NCBI RefSeq assembly: GCF_019857225.1
Contig: NZ_JAFJSY010000005.1
Location: 1-64,000 of the forward strand
Origin: Streptomyces plumbidurans
GTDB taxonomy: Bacteria; Actinomycetota; Actinomycetes; Streptomycetales; Streptomycetaceae
Reading direction: 5' to 3'
DNA: 64,000 nt
In this document: positions 33,474 to 41,590 of the stretch, one piece after another
Layout: each line of letters opens with the position of its first letter
Position numbering within the stretch: position 1 is the stretch's first letter
Position numbers and translations under genes: made by a program
Notes under the pieces: model-generated
Seen by the model: only the letters and a program-made list of their open reading frames with translations
What the model was told of the DNA's origin: nothing
Databases searched by the model: none

Positions 33474-34652
33474 ATGCGTACGACAGTCGGCATCATCGGC
33501 GGCGGTCCCGCCGGGCTGCTCCTGGCCCGGCTGCTGCACCGCACGGGCATCGACTGTGTCCTCCTGGAGGCCCGCGACCGGGCGTACGTCGAGCACCGTC
33601 AGCGCGCCGGCATGCTGGAACAGGGCACGGTCGACGCCCTTGACGAAGCCGGCGCCGCCGAGCGGCTGCACGCCGAGGGGCTGGTGCACCAGGGCATCGA
33701 GCTGCGCTTCGACGGCGAGCGCCACCACATCGACTTCCCCACCCTCACCGGCGGCCGCACCGTCACCATCTACGCCCAGACCGAGATCGTGAAGGACCTC
33801 GTCGCCCTCCAACTGGCCGAGGGGCCACCGCTGTTGTTCGAGGCGGAGGCGCTCGCGATCGAGAAGCCGGAGAGCACCTCGCCCGTCGTGCGCTTCGTGC
33901 ACGAGGGCCGCGAGCAGACCCTGACCTGCGACTGGGTGGTCGGCTGCGACGGCTTCCACGGCATCTCCCGCGACACCTTCCCGGACGCCGTCAGTCACTC
34001 GTACGAACGCGACTACCCGTACTCCTGGCTGGGGATCCTCGCCGACGTGGCGCCCTCCTGCGAGGAGCTGATCTACGCGCGCGGTCAGGGCGGTTTCGCC
34101 CTGCACAGCATGCGCTCCCCGCATGTCTCACGGCTGTATCTGCAGGTCCCCAACGGCACCGAAGCGGACGACTGGCCCGACGACCGCATCTGGGACGAGC
34201 TCTCCGCCCGCTTCGCCATCGACGCCGACTGGACCCTGCGCCGCGGCCCGATCACCGCCAAGTCCGTGACGCCGATGCGCAGTTACGTCCACGAACCGAT
34301 GCGCCACGGACGGCTGCTGCTGGCCGGCGACGCCGCCCACATCGTGCCGCCGACCGGCGCCAAGGGGCTCAACCTCGCGGTCTCCGACGTCCGCGTCCTC
34401 GGCCGCGCCTTCGCCGAACTGCACCGCACGGGCTCGGAGGAACTCCTCGACGCCTACTCGCGGATCTGCCTCGCCCGCGTGTGGCAGGCCACGCGGTTCT
34501 CGTACGACATGACTAAGATGTTGCATGCTCAACCAGACGGGGATGCGTTCGAGAGCCGTCTGCAGTTGGCACGTCTGCGCCGGATCGCCGCATCCCGCCA
34601 TGCGGCCGCCGAACTGGCCGCGAACTACACGGGACTTCCGCTGATGCCGTGA
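33474..34652 (+). CDS. pobA: 4-hydroxybenzoate 3-monooxygenase
   Basis: This 392-residue protein is full length for PobA. It has the FAD motif GIIGGGPAGLLLARLLHRTG, RAGMLEQGTVD, the ELRFDGERHHIDF substrate-side strand, VVGCDGFHG and the GD region LLAGDAAHIVPPTGAKGLNLA. It converts 4-hydroxybenzoate to protocatechuate with NAD(P)H, FAD and O2 in the cytosol, feeding the beta-ketoadipate pathway. It follows the LacI gene and precedes an aldehyde dehydrogenase by 30 bases, so the operon could oxidise 4-hydroxybenzaldehyde to the acid and then hydroxylate it. Confidence 0.94.
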   Translation: MRTTVGIIGGGPAGLLLARLLHRTGIDCVLLEARDRAYVEHRQRAGMLEQGTVDALDEAGAAERLHAEGLVHQGIELRFDGERHHIDFPTLTGGRTVTIYAQTEIVKDLVALQLAEGPPLLFEAEALAIEKPESTSPVVRFVHEGREQTLTCDWVVGCDGFHGISRDTFPDAVSHSYERDYPYSWLGILADVAPSCEELIYARGQGGFALHSMRSPHVSRLYLQVPNGTEADDWPDDRIWDELSARFAIDADWTLRRGPITAKSVTPMRSYVHEPMRHGRLLLAGDAAHIVPPTGAKGLNLAVSDVRVLGRAFAELHRTGSEELLDAYSRICLARVWQATRFSYDMTKMLHAQPDGDAFESRLQLARLRRIAASRHAAAELAANYTGLPLMP

Positions 34653-34682
34653 GTCCCGCCGGCGACGAAACGGAGAGCCGTC

Positions 34683-36119
34683 ATGCCGCTGCTCGACCCG
34701 AAGACCTGGCAGTCCCGCCCCCTGTCGGGGCCCGAGTACGCCGTCACGGAGCCCGCCACCGGGGACACGCTCGCCACCGTCGCCCTCGCCTCGGCCGAGG
34801 ACGTCGGCACGGCCGCCGAGGCCGCCCGCGCCGCCCAGACCGCATGGGCGCACCAGCCGCACTTCGTCCGCGCGGGCGTCCTGCGCAAGGCCGGCGACCT
34901 GTTCGCGGCACACGCCGACGAACTGCGCGAGTGGATCGTGCGCGAGTCCGGCTCCATCCCCGGCAAGGCCGACTTCGAACTGCACGTCGCCGCCCAGGAG
35001 TGCTACGAGGCCGCCGCCCTGGCGTCCCGCCCGGCGGGTCAGGTCCTGCCCACGGAGGCACCGCGGCTGTCGTACACGCGACGCGTCCCGGTCGGCGCGG
35101 TGGGCGTGATCGCGCCGTTCAACGCCCCGCTGATCCTCTCGATCCGCTCCGTCGCCCCGGCCCTCGCGCTCGGCAACGCGGTCGTCCTGAAGCCGGATCC
35201 GCGCACGGCGGTCTGCGGCGGCCTCTCCCTCGCCGCGGTCTTCGCCGAGGCCGGCCTGCCGGACGATCTGCTGCACGTGCTGCCGGGCGGCCCGGACGTC
35301 GGACAGGCGCTGGTCGCCGACCCGCGCGTACCCGTCATCTCCTTCACCGGATCCACCGCGGCAGGCCGCGCGGTCGGCGAGGCGGGCGGCCGCCACCTCA
35401 AGCGCGTCCACCTGGAACTCGGCGGCAACTCCGCCATGGTCGTACTGGAGGACGCCGACCTCGACGCCGTGATCTCCACGGCCGCCTGGGGGTCCTTCTT
35501 CCACCAGGGCCAGATCTGCATGACGACCGGACGGCACCTCGTCCACCGGTCGATCTACGAGGAGTACGTCGAGCGTCTGGCGGCCAAGGCCGACTCGCTC
35601 GCGGTCGGCGACCCGCACCGCGCACAGGTCCACCTCGGCCCCATCATCGACGACGCCCAGCTCACCAAGGTGCACCGGCTCGTGCAGGACAGCACCTCGG
35701 GCGGCGCCAGGCTGGCCGCGGGCGGCACCCACGACAGGCTCTTCTACCGGCCCACGGTCATCGCCGGCGTCGACGACCACAGCCCCGCCTACGCCGAGGA
35801 GGTCTTCGGGCCCGTCGCACCCGTACGCCCCTTCGGCACCGCCGACGAGGCGGCGGCCCTGGCGGCGAGCGGGGAGTACGGGCTCTCGCTCGGCATCGTC
35901 ACCCGGGACGCGGCACGCGGTCTGGATCTGGCCGAGCGGATCCCGACCGGGATCGTGCACATCAACGACCAGACGGTCAACGACGAGGCCGTGGCCCCCT
36001 TCGGCGGCGTCGCCGCGTCCGGCACCGGCGCCCGCTTCGGCGGCGAGGCCAACCTGGACGCCTTCACCGACGTGCGCTGGACGACGGTGCGCGGCGACGT
36101 CGCGCCGTACCCCTACTAG
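34683..36119 (+). CDS. Aldehyde dehydrogenase, probably aromatic aldehyde (benzaldehyde/vanillin type)
   Basis: This 478-residue NAD(P)-dependent dehydrogenase has the catalytic Cys279 in QGQICMTT and general base Glu245 in LELGGN, with FTGST and the NAD-binding VGVIAPFNAPLIL region. The QICMTT and HLKRVHLELGG context is typical of benzaldehyde and vanillin dehydrogenases. It would oxidise 4-hydroxybenzaldehyde or vanillin to the acid used by PobA. The ATG at 34683 follows GGAG. Its stop codon is included in a 16-bp tandem repeat. Confidence 0.9.
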   Translation: MPLLDPKTWQSRPLSGPEYAVTEPATGDTLATVALASAEDVGTAAEAARAAQTAWAHQPHFVRAGVLRKAGDLFAAHADELREWIVRESGSIPGKADFELHVAAQECYEAAALASRPAGQVLPTEAPRLSYTRRVPVGAVGVIAPFNAPLILSIRSVAPALALGNAVVLKPDPRTAVCGGLSLAAVFAEAGLPDDLLHVLPGGPDVGQALVADPRVPVISFTGSTAAGRAVGEAGGRHLKRVHLELGGNSAMVVLEDADLDAVISTAAWGSFFHQGQICMTTGRHLVHRSIYEEYVERLAAKADSLAVGDPHRAQVHLGPIIDDAQLTKVHRLVQDSTSGGARLAAGGTHDRLFYRPTVIAGVDDHSPAYAEEVFGPVAPVRPFGTADEAAALAASGEYGLSLGIVTRDAARGLDLAERIPTGIVHINDQTVNDEAVAPFGGVAASGTGARFGGEANLDAFTDVRWTTVRGDVAPYPY

Positions 36120-36154
36120 GGCACACCCCTTCTAGGGCACACCCCTTCCCGGGC
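36110..36154 (+). repeat. 16-bp tandem repeat spanning the aldehyde dehydrogenase stop codon
   Basis: CCCCTACTAGGGCACA (36110-36125) holds the gene's TAG stop. It is followed directly by CCCCTTCTAGGGCACA (36126-36141), one mismatch, and a partial third copy CCCCTTCCCGGGC to 36154. Confidence 0.92.
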
Positions 36155-36206
36155 GTACGGCGAAAGCGGCTGGTCACGGGCGCTCGGCCCGTGATTCCAT
36201 TCCGCA

Positions 36207-36746
36207 GTGAAGAGCGAGAACGAGTCCGGCGAAGGCCCCACCCCGAGTGTCCGGTACCGGGCTGATCACGACCTCGGCGACTGTGTGCGGGTGCTGGCAG
36301 AGGTCCATGAACACGACGGCTATCCGGTGAACTGGCCCGACCACCCCGGCGCATGGCTCACACCTGACTCGCTCATCGCCTCGTGGGTGGCGGAACTGGA
36401 CGGCCGCGTCGCCGGACACATCGGCCTGTCCCGGAGCGGAGCGGGAGACGTTGCGCCCGGGCTCTGGAGCGCTCGCGCAGGTGTGGGCATCGACGCGATC
36501 GCCGTGGTCAACCGGCTGTTCGTCGCCCCGTCGGCCCGCGGCCACCGGATCGGTGCGTCGCTGATGGAGCAGGCCGTTGCCGAAGCACGGGAGCGCGGCC
36601 TGCATCCGGTGCTCGACGTGGTGGCATCCGACACCGCGGCGGCGGCCCTGTACGAGCGGCTCGGCTGGCGGCTGCTGGACACGGTCGAGCAGCAGTGGAG
36701 CCCGCAGCAGACGGTGACCGTCCGCTGCTATGCGGCGGCGACCTGA
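36207..36746 (+). CDS. GNAT-family N-acetyltransferase
   Basis: This 179-residue protein has the GNAT core: a VNRLFVAPSARGHRIGASLMEQAVAEA segment forming the acetyl-CoA pyrophosphate loop (RGHRIG) and the following VLDVVASDTAAAALYERLGW motif. The start is GTG 36207. It transfers acetyl from acetyl-CoA to an unidentified amine. It stands alone between the aromatic operon and thioredoxin, and its 3' end has a weak 11-base repeat (CGGCGACC twice) around the stop. Confidence 0.88.
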   Translation: MKSENESGEGPTPSVRYRADHDLGDCVRVLAEVHEHDGYPVNWPDHPGAWLTPDSLIASWVAELDGRVAGHIGLSRSGAGDVAPGLWSARAGVGIDAIAVVNRLFVAPSARGHRIGASLMEQAVAEARERGLHPVLDVVASDTAAAALYERLGWRLLDTVEQQWSPQQTVTVRCYAAAT

Positions 36747-36831
36747 CGGCGACCGGCACCGCACACGTACTCAACCGTGTTCCACGGCCCGTCCCGCTCG
36801 GGCACGTCCCGCCACAGAGCGCCGGTCCGGG

Positions 36832-36857
36832 CGCAGCAGGCCCCAGGGCCTGCTGCG
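36832..36857. terminator. Bidirectional terminator between GNAT and thioredoxin genes
   Basis: Perfect 12-bp arms, CGCAGCAGGCCC and GGGCCTGCTGCG, meet at a 2-base gap and are followed by AAAG. The site lies between the stops of two convergent genes. Confidence 0.75.
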
Positions 36858-36867
36858 AAAGCGGCGC

Positions 36868-37254
36868 CTACTCGCCGTTCTGCTTTGCCTGGGCCTGCTG
36901 CTGCTCGACCGCCTTGCGGACCTCGTCCATGTCCAGGTTCCGGGCCTGACCGATGACGTCGGTGAGGGCTGCCTCGGGCAGTGCGCCCGGCTGCGCGTAC
37001 ACGGCGACCTGGTCGCGGACGATCATCAGCGTCGGGATCGACTGGATGCCGAAGGCCGCGGCCAGCTCCGGCTGCGCCTCTGTGTCGATCTTGCCGAACA
37101 CCAGGTCGGGGTTTTCCTCGGCCGCCTTCTCGTAGACCGGCGCGAACTGACGGCACGGGCCGCACCAGGACGCCCAGAAGTCGATCAGGACGAACTCGTT
37201 GTCCGTGACCGTCTGGTCGAAGTTCTCCTTGGTGAGCTCCACGGTGCTGCTCAT
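36868..37254 (-). CDS. trxA: Thioredoxin
   Basis: This 128-residue protein has the redox site W30-C-G-P-C34 and the cis-proline region SIPTLMIV, the standard thioredoxin fold. An extended Gln-rich C-terminus (VEQQQAQAKQNGE) is unlike the minimal form. The ATG at 37254 is the natural start, with AGAGGGA upstream. It reduces cytosolic disulfides. It is divergent from a flavin disulfide reductase that could be a functional partner, though normal thioredoxin reductase is a different family. Confidence 0.93.
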   Translation of the reverse strand: MSSTVELTKENFDQTVTDNEFVLIDFWASWCGPCRQFAPVYEKAAEENPDLVFGKIDTEAQPELAAAFGIQSIPTLMIVRDQVAVYAQPGALPEAALTDVIGQARNLDMDEVRKAVEQQQAQAKQNGE

Positions 37255-37375
37255 GACGCGAATCCCTCTTCCTGCTGTCGATGGCGAAGCCGTCGGCACA
37301 ACGCGGCCGACCGGTCACGTATTCCGCGCCCCTACCCGTGTGGCCTGAGCGCACACCACCCACCAGACTGACCCC

Positions 37376-38809
37376 ATGACGGAATCGGAAACCATCGCGT
37401 ACGACGTCGTGGTGCTCGGGGCCGGGCCCGTGGGGGAGAACGTCGCCGACCGCACCCGTGCGGCGGGCCTTTCCACCGCGGTCGTGGAGCGCGAGCTGGT
37501 CGGCGGCGAATGCTCGTACTGGGCGTGCATCCCGAGCAAGGCCCTGCTGCGCCCCGCCCTGGCCCGTGCGGACGCTCGCCGGGTCCCCGGCCTGCGCCAG
37601 ATGGTGCAGGGCCCCCTCGACGCGGCCGAGGTCCTCGCGCACCGCAACTACTACACATCCGACTGGCACGACGACGGCGCGGCCCAGTGGCTGGTCGGCG
37701 TCGGCGCCGACCTGTACCGCGGCCAGGGCCGGCTGGACGGCCCCCGTACGGTGACCGTCACCGGTTCCGACGGCGGCCGCAAGGTGCTCACCGCCCGGCA
37801 CGCCGTCGCCGTCTGCACCGGCACCGACGCCGTGCTGCCGGATCTGCCGGGCCTCGCCGAGGTGGGGCCGTGGACGAGCCGCGACGCCACCAGCGCACAG
37901 GAGGTGCCCGGCCGTCTCGTGGTGGTCGGCGGGGGAGTGGTCGCCGCCGAGATGGCCACCGCGTGGCAGGCGCTCGGCTCGAAGGTCACGCTCCTCGTCC
38001 GCGGCAAGGGCCTGCTCAACCGCATGGAGCCCTTCGCGGGCGAATTCGTCGCCGAGGCGCTCATCGAGGCCGGCGCCGACGTCCGCACCGGCACCTCGGT
38101 CGAGTCGGTCACGCGCGAGAACGGCACGGTCGTGGTGGTCACCGACACGGGCGAGCGCATCGAGGCCGACGAGATCCTCTTCGCCACCGGCCGCAAGCCG
38201 CGCACCGAGGACATCGGCCTGGACACGGTCGGTCAGAAGCCGGGCGGCTGGCTGCCGGTCGACGACAGCATGCTGGTGAGCGGCAGCGACTGGCTCTACG
38301 CGGTCGGCGACGTCAACCACCGCGCGCTGCTCACCCATCAGGGCAAGTACCAGGCCCGTATCGCGGGTGCCGCCATCGCCGCCCGCGCCTCCGGCGTACC
38401 GATCCTGGAGTCGGACGCGTGGGGCGCCCACGCGGCCACCGCCGACCACCACGCCGTACCCCAGGTCGTCTTCACCGACCCGGAGGCGGCGGCCGTCGGC
38501 CTCTCCCTCGCGGAGGCGGAACAGGCCGGCTACCGGGTGCGTGCCGTCGACGTCGACATGGCCTCGGCGGCAGGCGCGGGCCTGTACGCCGACGGCTACC
38601 GCGGCCGGGCCCGCATGATCGTGGACATGAACGAGGAGATCCTGCGCGGCGTCACCTTCGTCGGACCCGGCGTCAGCGAACTCATCCACTCTGCGACCGT
38701 CGCGGTCGCCGGGCAGGTCCCGATCAGCCGCCTCTGGCACGCCGTCCCGTCGTTCCCGACGATCAGCGAGGTGTGGCTGCGGCTGCTGGAGACCTACCGC
38801 GACAACTGA
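37376..38809 (+). CDS. FAD/NAD(P) disulfide reductase family protein with CSYWAC redox motif
   Basis: This 477-residue protein has the pyridine nucleotide-disulfide oxidoreductase class I layout: FAD motif VVVLGAGPVGENVA, redox pair Cys46 and Cys51 in GGECSYWACIPSK, NAD domain VVVGGGVVAAEMATAW, GD motif AVGDVNH and a C-terminal dimerisation domain. The spacing of the two cysteines matches dihydrolipoamide dehydrogenase and mercuric reductase, but the residues between are SYWA rather than LNVG. The typical C-terminal HPT(L)SE motif is altered (HAVPSFPTISE). It therefore may reduce a low-molecular-weight disulfide or quinone. It diverges from thioredoxin. Confidence 0.88.
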   Translation: MTESETIAYDVVVLGAGPVGENVADRTRAAGLSTAVVERELVGGECSYWACIPSKALLRPALARADARRVPGLRQMVQGPLDAAEVLAHRNYYTSDWHDDGAAQWLVGVGADLYRGQGRLDGPRTVTVTGSDGGRKVLTARHAVAVCTGTDAVLPDLPGLAEVGPWTSRDATSAQEVPGRLVVVGGGVVAAEMATAWQALGSKVTLLVRGKGLLNRMEPFAGEFVAEALIEAGADVRTGTSVESVTRENGTVVVVTDTGERIEADEILFATGRKPRTEDIGLDTVGQKPGGWLPVDDSMLVSGSDWLYAVGDVNHRALLTHQGKYQARIAGAAIAARASGVPILESDAWGAHAATADHHAVPQVVFTDPEAAAVGLSLAEAEQAGYRVRAVDVDMASAAGAGLYADGYRGRARMIVDMNEEILRGVTFVGPGVSELIHSATVAVAGQVPISRLWHAVPSFPTISEVWLRLLETYRDN

Positions 38810-38829
38810 CGTACCCGCAAAGAGAGTTC

Positions 38830-38866
38830 GGCGCCCCCGCCCGCAGGCCGACGTGGCGGGGGCGCC
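38830..38866. terminator. Terminator between disulfide reductase and deformylase genes
   Basis: GGCGCCCCCGCC (38830-38841) and GGCGGGGGCGCC (38855-38866) form a perfect 12-bp stem with a 13-base loop and a short T-run after it, between convergent stops. Confidence 0.8.
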
Positions 38867-38873
38867 GCTTTCG

Positions 38874-39518
38874 CTACGGCAGTGGGAACCCGAGCGCCCG
38901 CGCCGCCTCGTCCGGAACCGGTTGGGTCCACCGCTGGGCCATCACCTCGTTCGACGACAGCGACCGCAGCTCCGCGCGGTCGAGGTACAGCGTCCCGTCG
39001 AGGTGGTCCGTCTCGTGCTGGACGATCCGCGCGGGCCAGTCGCGGAAGACCTCGTCCAGCGCGCGGCCGTGCTCGTCCTCGCCGGTCAGCCGCACCTCGC
39101 TGTGCCGCGCCACCACCGCCGCCCAGCCCGGCACGCTCAGACAGCCCTCGAAGAAGGCCGCCCGCCGCGAACCGACCGGCTCGTACGAGGGGTTGACCAG
39201 CACCCGGAACGGCTGCGGCACCCGGCCGCGGGCCTGCCGCACCTCGTCGGGCACCTCGGCCGGGTCCTCGATCACCGCGATCCGCAGCGGCACACCGACC
39301 TGCGGCGCGGCCAGTCCCACGCCCGGCGCCGCACGCATCGTGACGTGAAGAGCCTCGACGAAGCGGGCCAGCAGCGCCGAGTCGAGCTGTCCGTCGAAGC
39401 GCTCGGTGCCGCGCCGCAGCACCGGGTCCCCGGCGGCGACGATGGGCAGCGGGCCACCGGCGGCGAGCAGTGCCTCGACCTGCTCGGCAAGAGGCGGATG
39501 ATTGGGGGGAGTTGCCAT
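38874..39518 (-). CDS. def: Peptide deformylase
   Basis: This 214-residue protein has all three deformylase motifs: GVGLAAPQ (66-73), EGCLSVPG (124-131) and QHETDHLDG (167-175). Metal ligands are Cys126, His168 and His172, with Glu169 as the catalytic residue. It removes the N-formyl group from new proteins. Streptomyces have several paralogues, and this one is not next to fmt or priA, so it is an extra copy that may help deformylase-inhibitor tolerance (inference). The N-terminus is longer than in E. coli Def. Confidence 0.95.
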   Translation of the reverse strand: MATPPNHPPLAEQVEALLAAGGPLPIVAAGDPVLRRGTERFDGQLDSALLARFVEALHVTMRAAPGVGLAAPQVGVPLRIAVIEDPAEVPDEVRQARGRVPQPFRVLVNPSYEPVGSRRAAFFEGCLSVPGWAAVVARHSEVRLTGEDEHGRALDEVFRDWPARIVQHETDHLDGTLYLDRAELRSLSSNEVMAQRWTQPVPDEAARALGFPLP

Positions 39519-39653
39519 CGGCCCAGGATGCCACGGGACCCACGGCGCGCCATGTGGCAGACCCCACGTGGCACCCGGGGAACTCGGCGCCTCCTCCCTC
39601 CGACTACTGGACCGCTACGCCACTCCTGTCCCCGTCCCCCGGAGCAGCCGCCG

Positions 39654-41087
39654 ATGTCCACTGCCCCCTCGACGTCCCCCTCTCACGGCTCCGATCGAGC
39701 GGAGGGACCCCCATCGGACGAAGCCCCGCAACCGGCCACCGCCCCAACCCCGTCCCCCAGCCGCTGGGCGCCCCTGCGCCCCCTGCTGCTGCGCCTGCAC
39801 TTCTACGCCGGAGTGCTCGTCGCGCCCTTCCTGCTCCTCGCGGCGGTCACCGGATTCCTGTACGCCGGAGCGTTCCAAGCCGAAAAGCTGCTCTACGCGC
39901 ACGAGTTGACCGTCGCGCAGGTCGGCCACACCGAGTTGCCGATCTCCGAGCAGGTGACGGCCGCCCGCAAGGCCCACCCGGAAGGCACCGTGTCGGCGAT
40001 ACGGCCGGCTCCGAAGGCCGATGCCACCACCCGCGTGCTGCTGTCCGGCGTCAAGGGCGTCGACCCCGACCACTCCCTCGCCGTCTTCGTCGACCCGTAC
40101 ACCGGCGAGGTGCGCGGCGCCCTGGAACAGTACGGCGCGACCGGTGCCCTGCCGCTGCGCACCTGGATCGACGAGTTCCACCGCGATCTGCACCTCGGTG
40201 AGACCGGCCGCCTCTACAGCGAGTTCGCCGCGAGCTGGCTGTGGGTGATCGCGGGCGGCGGTCTGGTGCTGTGGTTCTCCCGTCGCCGCGCCCTGCGCAA
40301 GGTCCGCGGCACCAGCGGTCGGCGCCGCACGCTCGGCCTGCACGGCACGATCGGCGTCTGGGCCGCCGCCGGGTTCGTCTTCCTCTCGGCCACCGGTCTG
40401 ACCTGGTCGACGTATGCCGGCGCCAACATCGACGAACTGCGCACCTCGCTGGGCCAGGCCACCCCGTCCGTCTCCGCGGCGGCCGGCGGCGCGCACGCGG
40501 GCCACGGCGCTTCCGCGCCCATGGGAGGCGGCGAGCACGGCGTGGGCCTCGACAAGGTGCTCGCGGCGGCCCGCGCCGAGGGCCTGGGCAACCCGGTGGA
40601 GATCGTGCCGCCCGCCGACGCGCACTCGGCGTATGTGGTGCAGCAGGTGCAGCGCAGCTGGCCCGAGAAGCAGGACTCCGTCGCCGTCGACCCGACCAGC
40701 GGCGAGGTCACCGACGTACTGCGCTTCGACGACTATCCGCTGCTCGCCAAGCTGACCCGCTGGGGCATCGACCTGCACACGGGCACGCTGTTCGGCCTGG
40801 TCAACCAGATCGCCCTGATGCTGCTCGCGCTCGCCCTGATCCTGCTGATCGTCTGGGGCTACCGCATGTGGTGGCAGCGCGGTCGTGGCTCCGCCTTCGG
40901 CAGGCCCGTCCCGCGCGGCGCCTGGCAGCAGGTGCCTCCGCAGCTCCTCGTCCCGGCGGCCGCGGTCGTCGCGGTCCTCGGCTACTTCGTGCCGCTGCTC
41001 GGGATCACGCTGGCCGCCTTCGTCGTCGTGGACGTCGTACTGGGCGAGATTGCGCACCGACGCGCCCGGCGCACGGCAGCAGGATGA
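39654..41087 (+). CDS. PepSY-associated membrane protein (iron-reductase-like)
   Basis: This 477-residue protein has a Pro/Ser-rich cytosolic N-terminus, a first helix LRLHFYAGVLVAPFLLLAAVTGFLYAG, a PepSY domain, two further helix pairs (including LGLHGTIGVWAAAGFVFLSATGLTWS), a second PepSY-like region with a His/Gly-rich loop (AHAGHGASAPMGGGEHG) and C-terminal helices. The family (PiuB/FoxB-like) is implicated in reduction of siderophore-bound iron or copper handling. Conserved membrane histidines fit heme ligation. The ATG at 39654 has GGAG nine bases upstream. It is divergent from the deformylase gene and appears monocistronic. Confidence 0.86.
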   Translation: MSTAPSTSPSHGSDRAEGPPSDEAPQPATAPTPSPSRWAPLRPLLLRLHFYAGVLVAPFLLLAAVTGFLYAGAFQAEKLLYAHELTVAQVGHTELPISEQVTAARKAHPEGTVSAIRPAPKADATTRVLLSGVKGVDPDHSLAVFVDPYTGEVRGALEQYGATGALPLRTWIDEFHRDLHLGETGRLYSEFAASWLWVIAGGGLVLWFSRRRALRKVRGTSGRRRTLGLHGTIGVWAAAGFVFLSATGLTWSTYAGANIDELRTSLGQATPSVSAAAGGAHAGHGASAPMGGGEHGVGLDKVLAAARAEGLGNPVEIVPPADAHSAYVVQQVQRSWPEKQDSVAVDPTSGEVTDVLRFDDYPLLAKLTRWGIDLHTGTLFGLVNQIALMLLALALILLIVWGYRMWWQRGRGSAFGRPVPRGAWQQVPPQLLVPAAAVVAVLGYFVPLLGITLAAFVVVDVVLGEIAHRRARRTAAG

Positions 41088-41091
41088 CGAA

Positions 41092-41128
41092 GGCCGGGCC
41101 CGGCCCCTGTGGGGAACCGGGCCCGGCC
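41092..41128. terminator. Terminator between PepSY and TPR genes
   Basis: GGCCGGGCCCGG (41092-41103) and CCGGGCCCGGCC (41117-41128) are perfect 12-bp arms with a 13-base loop between convergent stops. Confidence 0.78.
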
Positions 41129-41148
41129 GTGGTGCGGCGCGACCTCGC

Positions 41149-41496
41149 TCAGGCCTGCTCGAAGTCGCCCGCCAGCGCCGAGGCGATGCGCAGATGCGTG
41201 TCGGCCTCGTCCTGCCGTCCCTGCCGCTCCAGAGTGCGGCCGAGCATCAGCCGGGCGTAGTGCTCCACCGGGTCGCGCTCGACGATGACACGCAACTCGG
41301 ACTCCGCACGGCGCAGTTGGGCCGAGTGGTAGTAGGAGCGCGCCAGCAGCAGCCGCGGTCCGGTCTGCTCGGGCACCTCCTCGACCAGGCCGCCCAGCAC
41401 GCGCGCCGCGGCGGCGTAGTCCTTGGCGTCGAAGAACGTCCGCGCGCGCTCCCAGCGCTCCGCCGGTGTTCCGTGGTCGTAGTACGTCGTGTCCAC
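41149..41496 (-). CDS. Small tetratricopeptide-repeat protein
   Basis: This 115-residue protein has a GTG start at 41496 with a strong AAGGAGGT ribosome site. It is almost entirely helical, with TPR-like units (AAARVLGGLVEEVPEQTGPRLLLARSYYHSAQLRRAESELRVIVERDP and YARLMLGRTLERQG) that would form two and a half repeats, so a protein-binding adapter is likely. Partners are not apparent from the neighbours. The repeat of the next gene's 3' end lies just upstream of it. Confidence 0.8.
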   Translation of the reverse strand: MDTTYYDHGTPAERWERARTFFDAKDYAAAARVLGGLVEEVPEQTGPRLLLARSYYHSAQLRRAESELRVIVERDPVEHYARLMLGRTLERQGRQDEADTHLRIASALAGDFEQA

Positions 41497-41537
41497 TCGT
41501 GACCTCCTTCGAGGCCCACAACGGATCAGGAGTGGTT

Positions 41538-41590
41538 CAATATTCCACTACTTGATTCCACTACTTGGGTCGGGTCACTTGGGTGGGTCA
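41538..41590 (-). repeat. 13-14-bp tandem repeat carrying the stop codon of a MarR-like gene
   Basis: On the minus strand the units read TGACCCACCCAAG, TGACCCGACCCAAG, TAGTGGAATCAAG and TAGTGGAATATTG. Stop triplets fall at 41588, 41575, 41561 and 41548 (steps 13, 14, 13). The first TGA is the gene's own stop. Confidence 0.82.

Noticed and set aside
30468..36119. The window as a tetracycline or aromatic polyketide biosynthetic cluster
   Set aside because: There are no ketosynthase, ACP, cyclase or NRPS genes; the monooxygenases fit degradation or resistance.
36736..36757. Stop-spanning repeat at the GNAT gene
   Set aside because: Only CGGCGACC recurs, 8 bases at an 11-base step; it is too short to separate from chance in GC-rich DNA, so it is kept only as a weak case.
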